Of a DNA stretch of 64,000 nt, positions 42,077 to 51,515 are shown piece by piece (within the stretch, counting starts at the first letter, position 1; each line of letters begins with the position of its first letter). The stretch spans positions 1 to 64,000 of the forward strand of contig JAZQKV010000017.1 in assembly GCA_045542335.1 (NCBI GenBank), written 5' to 3'. The translations under genes were made by a program, and so were the position numbers. Under the pieces are notes generated by a model. It was not told the DNA's origin. It worked only from the letters and a program-made list of their open reading frames with translations, and did no database searches. Origin of the DNA: CAKSUT01 sp045542335 (GTDB lineage Bacteria > Bacillota > Clostridia > Oscillospirales > CAG-382).

Positions 42077-43630
42077 ATGAAAAAATCGGTTCGTTTTGTC
42101 GCAATGATGATTGTTGTTGCAATGTCGCTTTCAATGTTTGTTTCGGCGGTGAGCCTTGATGCTCTTAAAAAAGCTCCCCTTTCGTTTGAGGGAAACGGTA
42201 CTTTTTACATGACGCTTGATGAGCCTCTCGGACTTTTGAGCCACCCGGATGTTGTGGCTTCGGTAAACGAGGAGATTTCTCCCTTTGGCGTTGACCTTGC
42301 TCTTCTTGTTGACTCGCTTTTTGGCTCAAAGTTTGATTATACAGTTAAAACAAATGTGTCCGAGGACTATAAAAAGGGCGAAATGTATGTGAAATATGCT
42401 TATCACATTCCTGCTCAACCCGATGACAAATTCAAAATTCAGGTTGATGCGCTTCTTGAAATGTGGGCAAACTTTGACCTTTCAAACCCCGATGATCCAA
42501 AGGCAAAGATTATTATTGATTATCCTATGACAGGCAAATATATTGTATTTGACCTTGCGGATTTGATTGACGGGGAGACTGGCAAGGAAGAACTCAAGGT
42601 TGTTATGCAATATATCACAAAGGTGATTGACCCCGAGTATATAAGCAGTTACAACGATAAGGCTCTTGAGATAATTGCAAAGCACGCACAGGTTAAGACA
42701 AGACTTTCAAGAATTGAAATCAGCCTTGACAACAATGGCTTCGCAGGACTTATGGGAGATTCCTTCGGACTTTATGCAGAGATGGTTCAGGACATGGTCG
42801 GCGAGGCTCTTCCCGAAGAACAGCTTTCCGAGGTTGCTCAGATTCAGCAGATGTTGCCTGCAATTCTTGGCGCAGTAAATATTCTTGGCGAAAACGGCAT
42901 TAAAATGGAGTATATTTTCAATCACAAGGGTGTTATCAAGGCAGAGAGAGCTTCGGTTAATGTCAATATCAACCTTTATGACATTCTGACAAGCATGGGC
43001 GTTCCTGAAATCATGCTTGGCGTTATAACAAAGGACAATTCCACCCTTGCTTTCACGACTTATGCAGATGCAAATTATACTGCTGTAAACGACGAGGTTG
43101 AAATTGAATATCCTGTTCTTACCGAAGAAAACACCTACAATATCGCAGATGAATTTGCGGGAGGTTTTGCGCAACCCGAACCCGATTTCCCTGCAACCGA
43201 GGAAGTTGAGTATAACGACATTTCTATTTTGACAGAGGAGTTCTTCCTTGCGGATTCAACACTTTACTTCCCATATGAGAGTGTTGCCAGCGAAAACAAC
43301 TCCTCAAGCGCAAATGACAAGCTTTTTGAGCAGATTAAGCCTCAGCTTGCCGATGGTTTGACAAAGCTTGTTCTCAAGGATGAAAACGGCGTTGAAAAGG
43401 AGATTTCGTTGCAGGCTCCCGTTGTTGAAAAGGACGGAAAGCTTTATGTTGACATCTCCTTTGTAAAGAGTGTGTTTGAACAGGAGCTCAGTTTTGCAGA
43501 TTATATGCCTGAATATGGTCTTGGAGTTTATTTCTATGAACTTGACCCGGATTTTCTGCTTGGTTATGAGGGCGGAGAAGTTTCGGTTGAGGCAGATGAA
43601 GTTACTGTTGCAGAGGTTGTTGCAGGCTGA
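42077..43630 (+). CDS. Secreted protein of unknown function
   Basis: A 517-aa exported protein: signal peptide MKKSVRFVAMMIVVAMSLSMFVSA, then a long soluble region with alternating beta and helical character that I do not recognise. The last 130 or so residues (STLYFPYES...KLYVDISFVKSVFEQEL) resemble the copper-amine-oxidase N-terminal/stalk domain used in clostridial surface proteins. It is rich in Asp/Glu. The start at 42077 is set by AAAGGAAA. It follows the signal-less beta-helix gene and precedes a strong terminator. A lipoprotein-like carrier or surface scaffold are possible roles; no function is claimed. Confidence 0.85.
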   Translation: MKKSVRFVAMMIVVAMSLSMFVSAVSLDALKKAPLSFEGNGTFYMTLDEPLGLLSHPDVVASVNEEISPFGVDLALLVDSLFGSKFDYTVKTNVSEDYKKGEMYVKYAYHIPAQPDDKFKIQVDALLEMWANFDLSNPDDPKAKIIIDYPMTGKYIVFDLADLIDGETGKEELKVVMQYITKVIDPEYISSYNDKALEIIAKHAQVKTRLSRIEISLDNNGFAGLMGDSFGLYAEMVQDMVGEALPEEQLSEVAQIQQMLPAILGAVNILGENGIKMEYIFNHKGVIKAERASVNVNINLYDILTSMGVPEIMLGVITKDNSTLAFTTYADANYTAVNDEVEIEYPVLTEENTYNIADEFAGGFAQPEPDFPATEEVEYNDISILTEEFFLADSTLYFPYESVASENNSSSANDKLFEQIKPQLADGLTKLVLKDENGVEKEISLQAPVVEKDGKLYVDISFVKSVFEQELSFADYMPEYGLGVYFYELDPDFLLGYEGGEVSVEADEVTVAEVVAG

Positions 43631-43678
43631 TTTGGGTTTGTTTGAACGGCTAAAACAGAGTGATATTTCAATAAGGTT

Positions 43679-43715
43679 TAAGGTGCTGTGTCGGTTTGGA
43701 TACAGCACCTTTTTT
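43679..43715 (+). terminator. Terminator of the secreted-protein gene
   Basis: 9-bp stem AGGTGCTGT / ACAGCACCT with a 12-nt loop, followed by TTTTT. Confidence 0.88.
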
Positions 43716-43720
43716 GCATC

Positions 43721-43760
43721 AAAATAAAAAGTCCCTGCTACGCACACGGCGTAACAGGGA
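43721..43760 (-). terminator. Terminator of ybaB-recR
   Basis: On the minus strand: 12-bp stem TCCCTGTTACGC / GCGTAGCAGGGA (one G-U) followed by CTTTTTATTTT. Confidence 0.92.
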
Positions 43761-43779
43761 TTCTCTTTGTAATGTCTGA

Positions 43780-44385
43780 TTAAAGCTCTCGTCTGCCTTC
43801 AATTGCTTTGAAAAGTGTTACCTCATCGGCATATTCAAGGTCTCCGCCAACAGGGATTCCATAGGCAAGACGTGTTGTTTTTGCGCCTAACGGCTTTACG
43901 AGCTTTGAAATGTAAATTGCTGTTGCCTCTCCCTCAACATTGGGGTTTGTTGCAAGGATAAGTTCAACAGGTACATCGGGCTTTTCGCTCACAAGCTCGC
44001 CCACTCTTGCAACAAGCTCTTTAACCGTGATTTCGTCGGGACCAATTCCGTTCATGGGCGAAATAACGCCATGAAGAACATGGTAAACGCCGTTGTATTC
44101 ACGGATTCTGTCCAGGGATGCCACATCTCTTGGATCTTCAAGCACGCATATGAGCCTGTGGTCACGGGTGCTGTCGGCACACACATGACAAAGCTCTGTT
44201 TCGCTTATATTCATGCAGCAACGGCATCTTGTTGTGTTTTCCTTTGCATCGACAATTGCGGCGGCAAAATCCTTTGCCTCCTCTGCGCTCATGTCAAGAA
44301 CGGAAAATGCCATTCGATAGGCTGATTTTTTTCCGACTCCCGGAAGCTTGCGGAACTTCTCTGCAAGCCTGTCAACGGGAGACAT
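43780..44385 (-). CDS. recR: Recombination protein RecR
   Basis: DNA repair mediator that acts with RecF and RecO to load RecA. It has a helix-hairpin-helix (KLPGVGKKSAYRMAF), a four-Cys zinc site (CRCCMNIS...CHVC) and a Toprim domain (LICVLEDPRDVASLDR ... ATNPNVEGEATAIY), about 200 aa in all. Two starts are possible. The ATG at 44406 overlaps the ybaB stop (TGATG) but lacks a ribosome site. The ATG at 44385 (MSPVDRL) has AAAGGGA 6 nt upstream and is preferred. Translation is coupled or near-coupled to ybaB. Confidence 0.96.
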   Translation of the reverse strand: MSPVDRLAEKFRKLPGVGKKSAYRMAFSVLDMSAEEAKDFAAAIVDAKENTTRCRCCMNISETELCHVCADSTRDHRLICVLEDPRDVASLDRIREYNGVYHVLHGVISPMNGIGPDEITVKELVARVGELVSEKPDVPVELILATNPNVEGEATAIYISKLVKPLGAKTTRLAYGIPVGGDLEYADEVTLFKAIEGRREL

Positions 44386-44405
44386 TCTCTGTCCCTTTGC
44401 CGGCA

Positions 44406-44753
44406 TCAGAAAAGACCGGGCATGGAGATGCTGCCTGTCACCTTGTTCATTTCATCGGCATTTGTTGATTCAACCTTTTTGATAGCCTCATTAACTGCCG
44501 CAACAAGGGTGTCTTCAAGGGTTTCGATGTCGTCGGGGTCAACAATATCCTCGGAAAGAGTTATTGAAATAATCTCTTTCTTGCCGTTTATTTTAACGTT
44601 GACTGCTCCGCCACCGCTTGAAACCTCATATTCCTTTTCGTTAAGCTCGCCCTGGAGCTTTTCCATGTCCTCTTGCATTTTCTGCGCCTGCTTGATGATG
44701 GACTGCATATTCTGAGGACCGCCGCCCATTCCCTTGGGAAGTCTTGCTTTCAT
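44406..44753 (-). CDS. YbaB/EbfC-family nucleoid-associated protein
   Basis: A 115-aa DNA-binding dimer of the YbaB family. Gly/Met-rich N-terminus (KGMGGGPQNMQS), long helix IIKQAQKMQEDMEKLQGEL, then the beta-sheet core with SGGGAVNVKINGKKEI and the DPDDIETLEDTLVAAVNEA helix. AAAGGATG precedes the ATG. It is in the classical ybaB-recR pair; the usual dnaX is not directly upstream here. Confidence 0.95.
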   Translation of the reverse strand: MKARLPKGMGGGPQNMQSIIKQAQKMQEDMEKLQGELNEKEYEVSSGGGAVNVKINGKKEIISITLSEDIVDPDDIETLEDTLVAAVNEAIKKVESTNADEMNKVTGSISMPGLF

Positions 44754-44932
44754 TTTTATTCATCCTTTCAAAGTGATTTGTGTGTTTCATTATGGTCGAA
44801 GTTCATTATAACACACTTTTTTTCAAAACGCAAGTGTTTCGACGAATAATTCACAATTGATGGTGTACAATTCACAATTGAACGCCGCAATTCCGGAGTG
44901 CATTTGAAATGTCGGTTGTCGACTCACACCTC

Positions 44933-44961
44933 TTGACAACTTCCGCAAAATATGCTATAAT
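44933..44961 (+). promoter_or_regulatory. Consensus promoter of the mfd operon
   Basis: TTGACA (44933-44938), 17-nt spacer, TATAAT (44956-44961). The leader to the mfd start is about 205 nt. Confidence 0.9.
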
Positions 44962-45074
44962 ACAACTCGATTGGTTTTAATGACATTCAGTCATTTTTGT
45001 CGGAGAAAACTATGTTTGCCGACCTTTACCACATTATACCCCATTTATTTGTGCTTGTCAATAGCGTTTTCAAA

Positions 45075-45120
45075 TAAAAAAACAACCCTCGCACCCATCA
45101 AAGGGCTGCCGAGGGCATTT
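45075..45120 (-). terminator. Hairpin with U-run on the strand opposite to mfd
   Basis: Read on the minus strand, CCCTCGGCAGCCC pairs with GGGTGCGAGGG (two single-base bulges) and is followed by TTGTTTTTTT. On the plus strand the same hairpin lies in the mfd leader without a U-run. No minus-strand gene is visible that would need it. Confidence 0.5.
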
Positions 45121-45174
45121 GGCGTTTAAAGAAAAATAACCTGCAAATAATACTACACATCGGAGGTGGACAAA

Positions 45175-48100
45175 ATGCACACTGTTTCAGGGACAAACAA
45201 AAATCTCACTCTCGAATTGCTGAAGAATATGCTTTCGGGAGAGCGCGAGTATGGCGAGCTTGCGGAGAATCTTTCTGCTTTTTCCCGTGGCGGCAAGGCG
45301 TTCAGACAGGGGGCGGCTTATGCTTCGGGACTTTGCGACACGCTTCGTGCTTTGCTTTTTTGTATGCTTGCCGGGGACGAAAAGGTGTCCGGAAAAGGCA
45401 AAACAAGCCTTGTGCTTGTCCCCGACGAAAAGACGGCTTTTAAATACAGAAAAATGCTTTGCGCAATGACGGACGGTGTTTATGTTTTTCCGCAGAGAGA
45501 TTTTGTTTTGCATAATGTAAATGCCGCTTCCCGTGAGTTTGAGCATGAAAGAATGCTTGTGCTCAAAAGGATTCTTGACGGCTCGGCAAATATTGTTATC
45601 GCCGTTCCGCAGGCGGCTCTCGGAGTTGTTCCGTCACCGGAGGATATGCAGAGAAGTGTGACCATAAAAAGTGGTACAGAGATTTCAGTTGAAAGTCTTG
45701 CCGAGGAGCTTATTTGCTATGGTTATTCGGCGGCAGATTCAGTTGAGGGAAAGGGTCAGTTTGCAAGGCGAGGGGACATTTTTGATGTTTTTCCGCCTGC
45801 AGAGGATTCTCCCATAAGAATCGAGTTTTTTGGTGACGAGGTTGACACGGTCAACCATTTTGACCTCATGACCCAACGCCGCACAGAGTCGGTTGACAGT
45901 ATTGAGATTACTCCCACGAGAGAGCTTCTTCTTTCGGGCGAGGATATGGAAAAAATTGACCGTGAGATTTCGGAGCTGATTGCAAAGCTTGTTAAGAAGC
46001 GTGAAACAGTAAGAACAAAAGACGTTATAAAATCAACGGATATGCGTGATGCCGCCGACAGACTTCGTGGCGAAAGAGAAGCTATTTCACTCGGGAATCT
46101 GCCTTGCACCGACAAGTATCTTGCAATGCTCGGCAAGAATACGCACAGCCTTTTTGACTATATTGACGGCGCAATTTTTGCCGTTGAGCTTCCCGACATC
46201 AAAAACACAATTAAAAATGCTTTGTGGCAGCTCAGCGAAAGTATGCTCGGACTTTATGAAAACGGTGAGGCGGCAAGCGGAAGTGCGGACCTGATGCGTG
46301 ATTTTGAATTTCTTGCAGATTGTATCACAAAGCATCCCACCGTTATTTGCGACACCTTTACCGCTGACACCGGCGTTTCGCTTTCGGGACTTTTCAGCTT
46401 TGTTTCAAAGGACATCGGCTCTTTCACCGACAGTACCGACATTCTTGTTGAAGACCTTGAAACCTATACCGAAAACGGATATACCACTGTTATTATGACA
46501 GGAAGCGCACATAGTGCCGCAGTTCTTTCGGCGACGCTTTCCGAGCGTTTCGAGGGCACAGATGTTAAACCTGTCTGCGTGAGCGCAGGTGAAATATGCG
46601 GAAAAACGCTTTCAAACGGTGTTGTTTATATTGTTGCGGCGGATGCGGGAGATTCGACGGCGAAAAACGACAAAAATCTTGCCGTTCTTCCCGGATTTGA
46701 ATTAAGGCGCAGTAAAATTGCCGTGCTTTCCGAAGGAAGCTCCAACGACGTAAATGGCAAGCGAAAAAGACGTTCATCTTATTCGAGCAAGGGAAAAGCC
46801 GGCGCAAAGCGTATTCTTTCCTATGCCGACCTTTCTGTTGGAGATTATGTTGTCCATTCGGCACACGGAATTGGCAGATATGAGGGACTCCGCACACTTA
46901 CCTCTGACGGCAAGACCCGTGATTACATCACGCTTACCTATGACAGGGGAGATACTGTTTATGTGCCTGCCGATCAGCTTGACAGAGTTTCAAAGTATGC
47001 AGGCGGCAGCGAAACTGTCAAGCTTTCAAGGCTTGGCTCAAAGGATTGGGAAAAGACAAAGACAAGGGTGAAAACTGCCGCCAAAAATATGGCAAAGGAG
47101 CTTATCGAGCTTTATGCTTCCAGGGCAAGGCTTCCGGGGTATGCTTTTAACCCCGACGGAGAGTGGCAAAAGGATTTTGAGGCAAGATTTCCTTATGAAG
47201 AAACTGACGGTCAGCTTGAAGCCTCTGCCGAAATAAAAAAGGATATGGAAAAGAACTGTCCCATGGACAGAATTCTTTGCGGTGACGTTGGATTCGGCAA
47301 AACAGAGGTTGCTCTTCGGGCAATGTTCAAATGCGTTTCCGAGGGCAAGCAGGCGGCAATTCTTGTGCCCACAACCATTCTTGCATGGCAGCATTTCAGA
47401 ACAATTCTTTCCCGTATGCAGGGATTCCCTGTAAACGTGGAAATGATTTCACGCTTCAGAAGTGCAAAGCAGATTAAAGAAATACTCAAAAAACTCAAAA
47501 GCGGAGAGCTTGATATTATTGTCGGAACACACAGGCTGCTTTCAAAGGATGTTGAATTCAAAGACCTTGGACTTCTTGTTGTTGACGAGGAACAGCGTTT
47601 CGGAGTTTCCCACAAGGAAAAACTCAAGCAGATGACAAAATGCGTTGATGTGCTCACCCTTTCTGCAACGCCCATTCCCAGAACTCTCAATATGGCAATG
47701 GCAGGAATCCGGGATATGTCGGTGCTTGAGGAAGCCCCTCAAGACAGATACCCCGTTCAGACCTATGTTCTTGAATATGACCGTGAAATAATCATGGATG
47801 CAATCCGCAAGGAGTTAAGACGTGGAGGACAGGTTTTTTACCTGAGAAACATTATCGAGGGAATTGAATCGGTTGCCGCAGAAATCAAGGCGGCGGTCCC
47901 CGATGCCGAGGTTGCGATTGCCCACGGCAAAATGACAGAAGAAGAACTGTCGGATATCTGGAAGGGGCTTGTGGACGGAGATATTGACGTTCTTGTCTGC
48001 ACAACCATAATTGAAACAGGCGTTGACGTTCCTAATGCCAACACACTTATTATCGAAAATGCTGACCGAATGGGACTTTCACAGCTTCATCAGATACGAG

Positions 48101-48822
48101 GACGTGTGGGGCGTTCAAACAGGCGTGCATATGCATATCTCACCTGGAAAAGGGGAGCTGTGCTTGCAGAGGTGGCAAAAAAGAGACTTGATGCAATCCG
48201 TGAATACACGGAATTCGGGTCCGGATTTAAAATTGCTATGCGTGACCTTGAAATCAGAGGCGCAGGAAACCTTCTTGGCGCAGAGCAGTCGGGGCACATG
48301 GAGGCGGTTGGGTATGACCTGTATATAAGACTTCTTGAAGAAGCGGTGCTTGAAGAAAAGGGAATTGCCGTCAAAAAAGAGCCGGATTGTGCGGTTGAGC
48401 TTGGCATGAACGCATATATCCCCGAAAGTTATATAAAATCGTTGCCGTCGAGGATTGATGCTTACAAGCGTATTGCGGCAATTTCCGATGATGAGGGCGT
48501 GAGCGATGTTATTGACGAGCTTTGTGACAGATATGGAAATCCGCCTCAATGTGTTGAGAATCTTGTGAAGATTTCGTCTGTGCGTGTGAAAGGCACAGCT
48601 TGCGGATTTTCACGTATTGAGCTTTCCGGCAACAATCTGAAGCTGTTTCCGAGGGTTGCGGCAGACAAGGCATCATTCGGCAAAATGTTGACGGTTTTCA
48701 AGGGCAAAGTGCTTTATACGGCAGGTGTAACACCGCATTTTACCATAAAGCTTTCAGGTGCAGGAGAACTTAACGAGGCGTTGGATAAAATATTTACACT
48801 TTATACTCAAAAAGAGGAATAA
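45175..48822 (+). CDS. mfd: Transcription-repair coupling factor Mfd
   Basis: ATP-driven translocase that removes stalled RNA polymerase and recruits UvrA; 1215 aa, normal size. The UvrB-like N-terminal module includes GQFARRGDIFDVFPP. The RNA-polymerase-interacting CarD-like domain starts at about residue 550 (LSVGDYVVHSAHGIGRYEG). Walker A GDVGFGKTE is near 703-711, the DEEQRFG box is near 804, and motifs such as LSATPIPRTLNMA and HQIRGRVGR follow. The C-terminal TRCF domain is complete. The start is ATG 45175 with GGAGGT 7 nt upstream. It heads an operon with a PpiC foldase, an MreD-like protein, a PflX-like enzyme and an IclR regulator (gaps of 49, 45, -8 and 21 nt). Confidence 0.97.
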   Translation: MHTVSGTNKNLTLELLKNMLSGEREYGELAENLSAFSRGGKAFRQGAAYASGLCDTLRALLFCMLAGDEKVSGKGKTSLVLVPDEKTAFKYRKMLCAMTDGVYVFPQRDFVLHNVNAASREFEHERMLVLKRILDGSANIVIAVPQAALGVVPSPEDMQRSVTIKSGTEISVESLAEELICYGYSAADSVEGKGQFARRGDIFDVFPPAEDSPIRIEFFGDEVDTVNHFDLMTQRRTESVDSIEITPTRELLLSGEDMEKIDREISELIAKLVKKRETVRTKDVIKSTDMRDAADRLRGEREAISLGNLPCTDKYLAMLGKNTHSLFDYIDGAIFAVELPDIKNTIKNALWQLSESMLGLYENGEAASGSADLMRDFEFLADCITKHPTVICDTFTADTGVSLSGLFSFVSKDIGSFTDSTDILVEDLETYTENGYTTVIMTGSAHSAAVLSATLSERFEGTDVKPVCVSAGEICGKTLSNGVVYIVAADAGDSTAKNDKNLAVLPGFELRRSKIAVLSEGSSNDVNGKRKRRSSYSSKGKAGAKRILSYADLSVGDYVVHSAHGIGRYEGLRTLTSDGKTRDYITLTYDRGDTVYVPADQLDRVSKYAGGSETVKLSRLGSKDWEKTKTRVKTAAKNMAKELIELYASRARLPGYAFNPDGEWQKDFEARFPYEETDGQLEASAEIKKDMEKNCPMDRILCGDVGFGKTEVALRAMFKCVSEGKQAAILVPTTILAWQHFRTILSRMQGFPVNVEMISRFRSAKQIKEILKKLKSGELDIIVGTHRLLSKDVEFKDLGLLVVDEEQRFGVSHKEKLKQMTKCVDVLTLSATPIPRTLNMAMAGIRDMSVLEEAPQDRYPVQTYVLEYDREIIMDAIRKELRRGGQVFYLRNIIEGIESVAAEIKAAVPDAEVAIAHGKMTEEELSDIWKGLVDGDIDVLVCTTIIETGVDVPNANTLIIENADRMGLSQLHQIRGRVGRSNRRAYAYLTWKRGAVLAEVAKKRLDAIREYTEFGSGFKIAMRDLEIRGAGNLLGAEQSGHMEAVGYDLYIRLLEEAVLEEKGIAVKKEPDCAVELGMNAYIPESYIKSLPSRIDAYKRIAAISDDEGVSDVIDELCDRYGNPPQCVENLVKISSVRVKGTACGFSRIELSGNNLKLFPRVAADKASFGKMLTVFKGKVLYTAGVTPHFTIKLSGAGELNEALDKIFTLYTQKEE

Positions 48823-48871
48823 TATTTGGTAAAATTTATTGAGCATATAACAGCCGATTGAAAAGAGGAAA

Positions 48872-50005
48872 ATGATGAGGATAAACTTGACTAAAAGATT
48901 GTTGCTTGCTTTTGTTGCTATTGTTGTTTTTTGCGTTTCTGTAACAGGGTGCGACAAGGTTGAAAATGCCCCGGTTGTGTGGGTTGAGGATGAGGACGGA
49001 AATGTCTTGACCTCAATTGATGAAGGAATGTTTTCATATTTTGCCGCCGAACAGAAAACTGTGAATATGTTTAACTTGCTTGGTGCGGATGCGGAAACTT
49101 TTGCGAACTATGCAAAGCAGTATGACACTCCCGATTTCTGGAATCAGCTTGATTCCGAGGGAGAGGTCACATTCGGGGAGACCGTTTTTGACGAGGCAAT
49201 TGTCCTTGAAGCAAAAAAGCTGGTTATTGCAACATATCTTTTTGACGAGGTGTATGGTCTTGTTTGCCCCGACGAGGTGTATGAAAAAATTGATGAGCAA
49301 ATGGCAAGTCTTAAAACCTCAATGGGCTCGGAAAAGGCTCTTGAAAACTATCTCATCGGCTATGGCGCAAATTCCGGACAGGTGAGAAAGCTTTCGGAAA
49401 TGCAATATAAAAAGAGTATTCTTGAATCGGCAATGTTTACAAAAGAGGTGGGCGGAACACCTATTACCGACGAAAATATCCGCAATTATTTTGAGCAGAA
49501 TTATTCCATTGTGAAGCACATCCTTGTCAACACCGCTTTTGTTGTAAAGGACGACGGAACCATGCGCGGGCTCACCGAGGACGAGCTTGCCGCAAAGAAA
49601 GACGAGGTTGCAGCAATCGAAGCAAGAATTGCCGCAGGAGAGGATTTTGATGCCCTTGCGGAGGAATTCAAGGATGCCGATGCGGCAGGATATGCGGCAA
49701 ACCCACACGGCTATTTTGTAACAGATGACAACACGTTTACAACAGAGTTTCAGGATGCCGCCCTATCAATGAAAGATGGCGAGGTCAGAACGGTAAACAC
49801 TCTTTACGGTACTCACATTATGAAAAAATATCCCATGAATGGCGAGCTTTTCAACGCTTATGAGGATGTCTACAATAAAATGAGTGTGGCAATGAAAAAT
49901 GAAGTGTTGACAGCGTTTTATGACGGTTGCATGGAAATTGTCGGAACGGATGAGGAAATCATCGGAAGCTACGACATAACAACTGTTTCAATGCTTTTGG
50001 GGTAA
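48872..50005 (+). CDS. PpiC/SurA-type peptidyl-prolyl isomerase lipoprotein
   Basis: An exported foldase of 377 aa. The signal peptide ends in lipobox VTGC (Cys about residue 27), followed by a long helical SurA-N-like region and a parvulin domain (about 205-315: IVKHILVNTAF, AAGEDFDALAEEF, NPHGYFVTDDNTF, TLYGTHIMKK). Parvulins of this kind (PrsA) fold exported proteins outside the membrane, which would suit a cell exporting giant beta-helix proteins. Two adjacent ATGs (48872 and 48875) follow GAGG; the second is slightly better spaced. The position after mfd matches many Firmicutes. Confidence 0.9.
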   Translation: MMRINLTKRLLLAFVAIVVFCVSVTGCDKVENAPVVWVEDEDGNVLTSIDEGMFSYFAAEQKTVNMFNLLGADAETFANYAKQYDTPDFWNQLDSEGEVTFGETVFDEAIVLEAKKLVIATYLFDEVYGLVCPDEVYEKIDEQMASLKTSMGSEKALENYLIGYGANSGQVRKLSEMQYKKSILESAMFTKEVGGTPITDENIRNYFEQNYSIVKHILVNTAFVVKDDGTMRGLTEDELAAKKDEVAAIEARIAAGEDFDALAEEFKDADAAGYAANPHGYFVTDDNTFTTEFQDAALSMKDGEVRTVNTLYGTHIMKKYPMNGELFNAYEDVYNKMSVAMKNEVLTAFYDGCMEIVGTDEEIIGSYDITTVSMLLG

Positions 50006-50050
50006 CTTTTAAAAACAGAAACTGACAGACGAAAGGGGAGTGACTTTCCC

Positions 50051-50611
50051 GTGAACAGAGGCGAAACAGAAACACGGACAAAGGTTTTTTACAGCATAAT
50101 TTTCACGATAACGTTTCTATTTGCGGCGGTGATTGTGCCTCGCATGGGTATAACGTTTTCCTTTTTATCATTTGGCGGAAAGATTTCGGTGAGCAGGGTT
50201 ACACCCGACATTCTTCTTTCACTTGTTATAATTTGCTCGATGATATGTTCAAACAGGCTTGCGTGCGTGCTTGGACTTGTGTTTGGCTTTATTTATGATG
50301 TAACGGCGGGTACACCGTATATGTTTACGCCTGTTATCTACACGGTTTCGGGCATTGTTGCGCCAAAGCTTTCGGAGAGCTTTGCCAATAAGGGAATATT
50401 CGGCGTGCTTGTTTCAGCACTTGAAATTTTTGCGGCAAGAGGAGTTATAACGGCTTTTTATCACCTTGCAACCTGGAGAGAGGTTTCGCTTTCCACACTT
50501 GTTGTGGGAACGGTTTTGCCGGAAATACTTTATAATCTCATTGCGGCGGCGGTGATGTTTTACATAACCGTTTTCCTTGCAAGGCTTTTCAGGGTGGAAA
50601 CAGATGTGTAA
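50051..50611 (+). CDS. MreD-like membrane protein
   Basis: A 186-aa membrane protein with about five hydrophobic segments, small loops and a C-terminal LARLFRVETDV. Size, topology and motifs (TPDILLSLVIICSM, LVFGFIYDVTAGTPYM) fit the MreD family of rod-shape determination proteins, which sit in the elongasome membrane complex. MreB and MreC are not adjacent, so the assignment is moderate. The start is GTG at 50051 with AAAGGGGAG about 11 nt upstream. Its end overlaps the next start by 8 nt. Confidence 0.7.
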   Translation: MNRGETETRTKVFYSIIFTITFLFAAVIVPRMGITFSFLSFGGKISVSRVTPDILLSLVIICSMICSNRLACVLGLVFGFIYDVTAGTPYMFTPVIYTVSGIVAPKLSESFANKGIFGVLVSALEIFAARGVITAFYHLATWREVSLSTLVVGTVLPEILYNLIAAAVMFYITVFLARLFRVETDV

Positions 50612-51494
50612 TGAGCTTTCCTGCACGCTTTGTCCGAGGACTTGCGGTGCAGACAGGAAAAACAACAAAGGTTTTTGCGGCGTAAAGGCGGATTTTTGCG
50701 TCGCTCGGGCAGGACTCCATCTTTGGGAGGAGCCTTGCATTTCATACGGAGCGGGGTCGGGAACGGTGTTCTTTTCCGGCTGTCCGCTCCGTTGCGTTTT
50801 TTGTCAGAATCACGAGATTTCAGGGGGTAAAAAAGGCAGGTATATTGACGAAAAAGAGCTTGAAGGAGTGATTTTTGACCTTGAACAAAAAGGGGCGGTC
50901 AATATAAATTTCGTCAGTCCCACGCAATATGCCAAGAGTCTTGCAAAGCTTCTTGAAAGAATAAAACCAAGGCTTTGCGTTCCGGTTGTTTATAACACGG
51001 GCGGTTATGAAAAGGTTGAAACGCTCAAAATGCTTGACGGACTTATTGACGTTTATCTGCCGGATATAAAATATTATTCGCAGGAGGTTTCTTTGCGTTA
51101 TTCAAATGCCGGGGATTATTTTGAAAAGGCGATTTGTGCTGTTAAGGAAATGCAGAGGCAAACGGGATATGGCATGATTGAAGCTGATGGCGGCATGAAA
51201 AAGGGACTTTGCGTGCGGCATCTTGTGCTTCCGGGTCAGCGAAAGGATTCCATGCGTATTCTTGATGAGCTTGCGGCAAATTTTGAGCCGGCGAAGCTTT
51301 ATATAAGCATAATGCGTCAATATTTCCCCACCGGACTTGTTGACGACACACATTTTCCCGAAATAAACCGGAAACTCACAAGCCTTGAATATGACAGCGT
51401 TGTTGGTCACGCTGCAAGCCTTGGCTTTGTCAACGGATTTACACAGGGAAAAGACAGCGCAGAGGGAAGCTTTGTGCCGGATTTTGATTTTTGA
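50604..51494 (+). CDS. PflX-like radical SAM protein
   Basis: A 296-aa radical SAM enzyme of the COG1313 group, related to pyruvate formate-lyase activating enzyme. The N-terminal cysteine-rich part has CTLCPRTCGADR and GFCGVKADF. The core cluster site CPLRCVFCQNHEIS gives CxxxCxxC. YNTGGYEKVE, VDVYLPDIKYY-like (IDVYLPDIKYY) and the conserved MRQYFP follow. It probably activates a glycyl-radical or related enzyme; the target is unknown. The ATG at 50604 overlaps the preceding stop codon and GGGTGGA lies upstream. It is followed 21 nt later by the IclR gene. Confidence 0.9.
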   Translation: MCNELSCTLCPRTCGADRKNNKGFCGVKADFCVARAGLHLWEEPCISYGAGSGTVFFSGCPLRCVFCQNHEISGGKKGRYIDEKELEGVIFDLEQKGAVNINFVSPTQYAKSLAKLLERIKPRLCVPVVYNTGGYEKVETLKMLDGLIDVYLPDIKYYSQEVSLRYSNAGDYFEKAICAVKEMQRQTGYGMIEADGGMKKGLCVRHLVLPGQRKDSMRILDELAANFEPAKLYISIMRQYFPTGLVDDTHFPEINRKLTSLEYDSVVGHAASLGFVNGFTQGKDSAEGSFVPDFDF

Positions 51495-51515
51495 TAACAA
51501 AGGAGCTTTTTGGGG

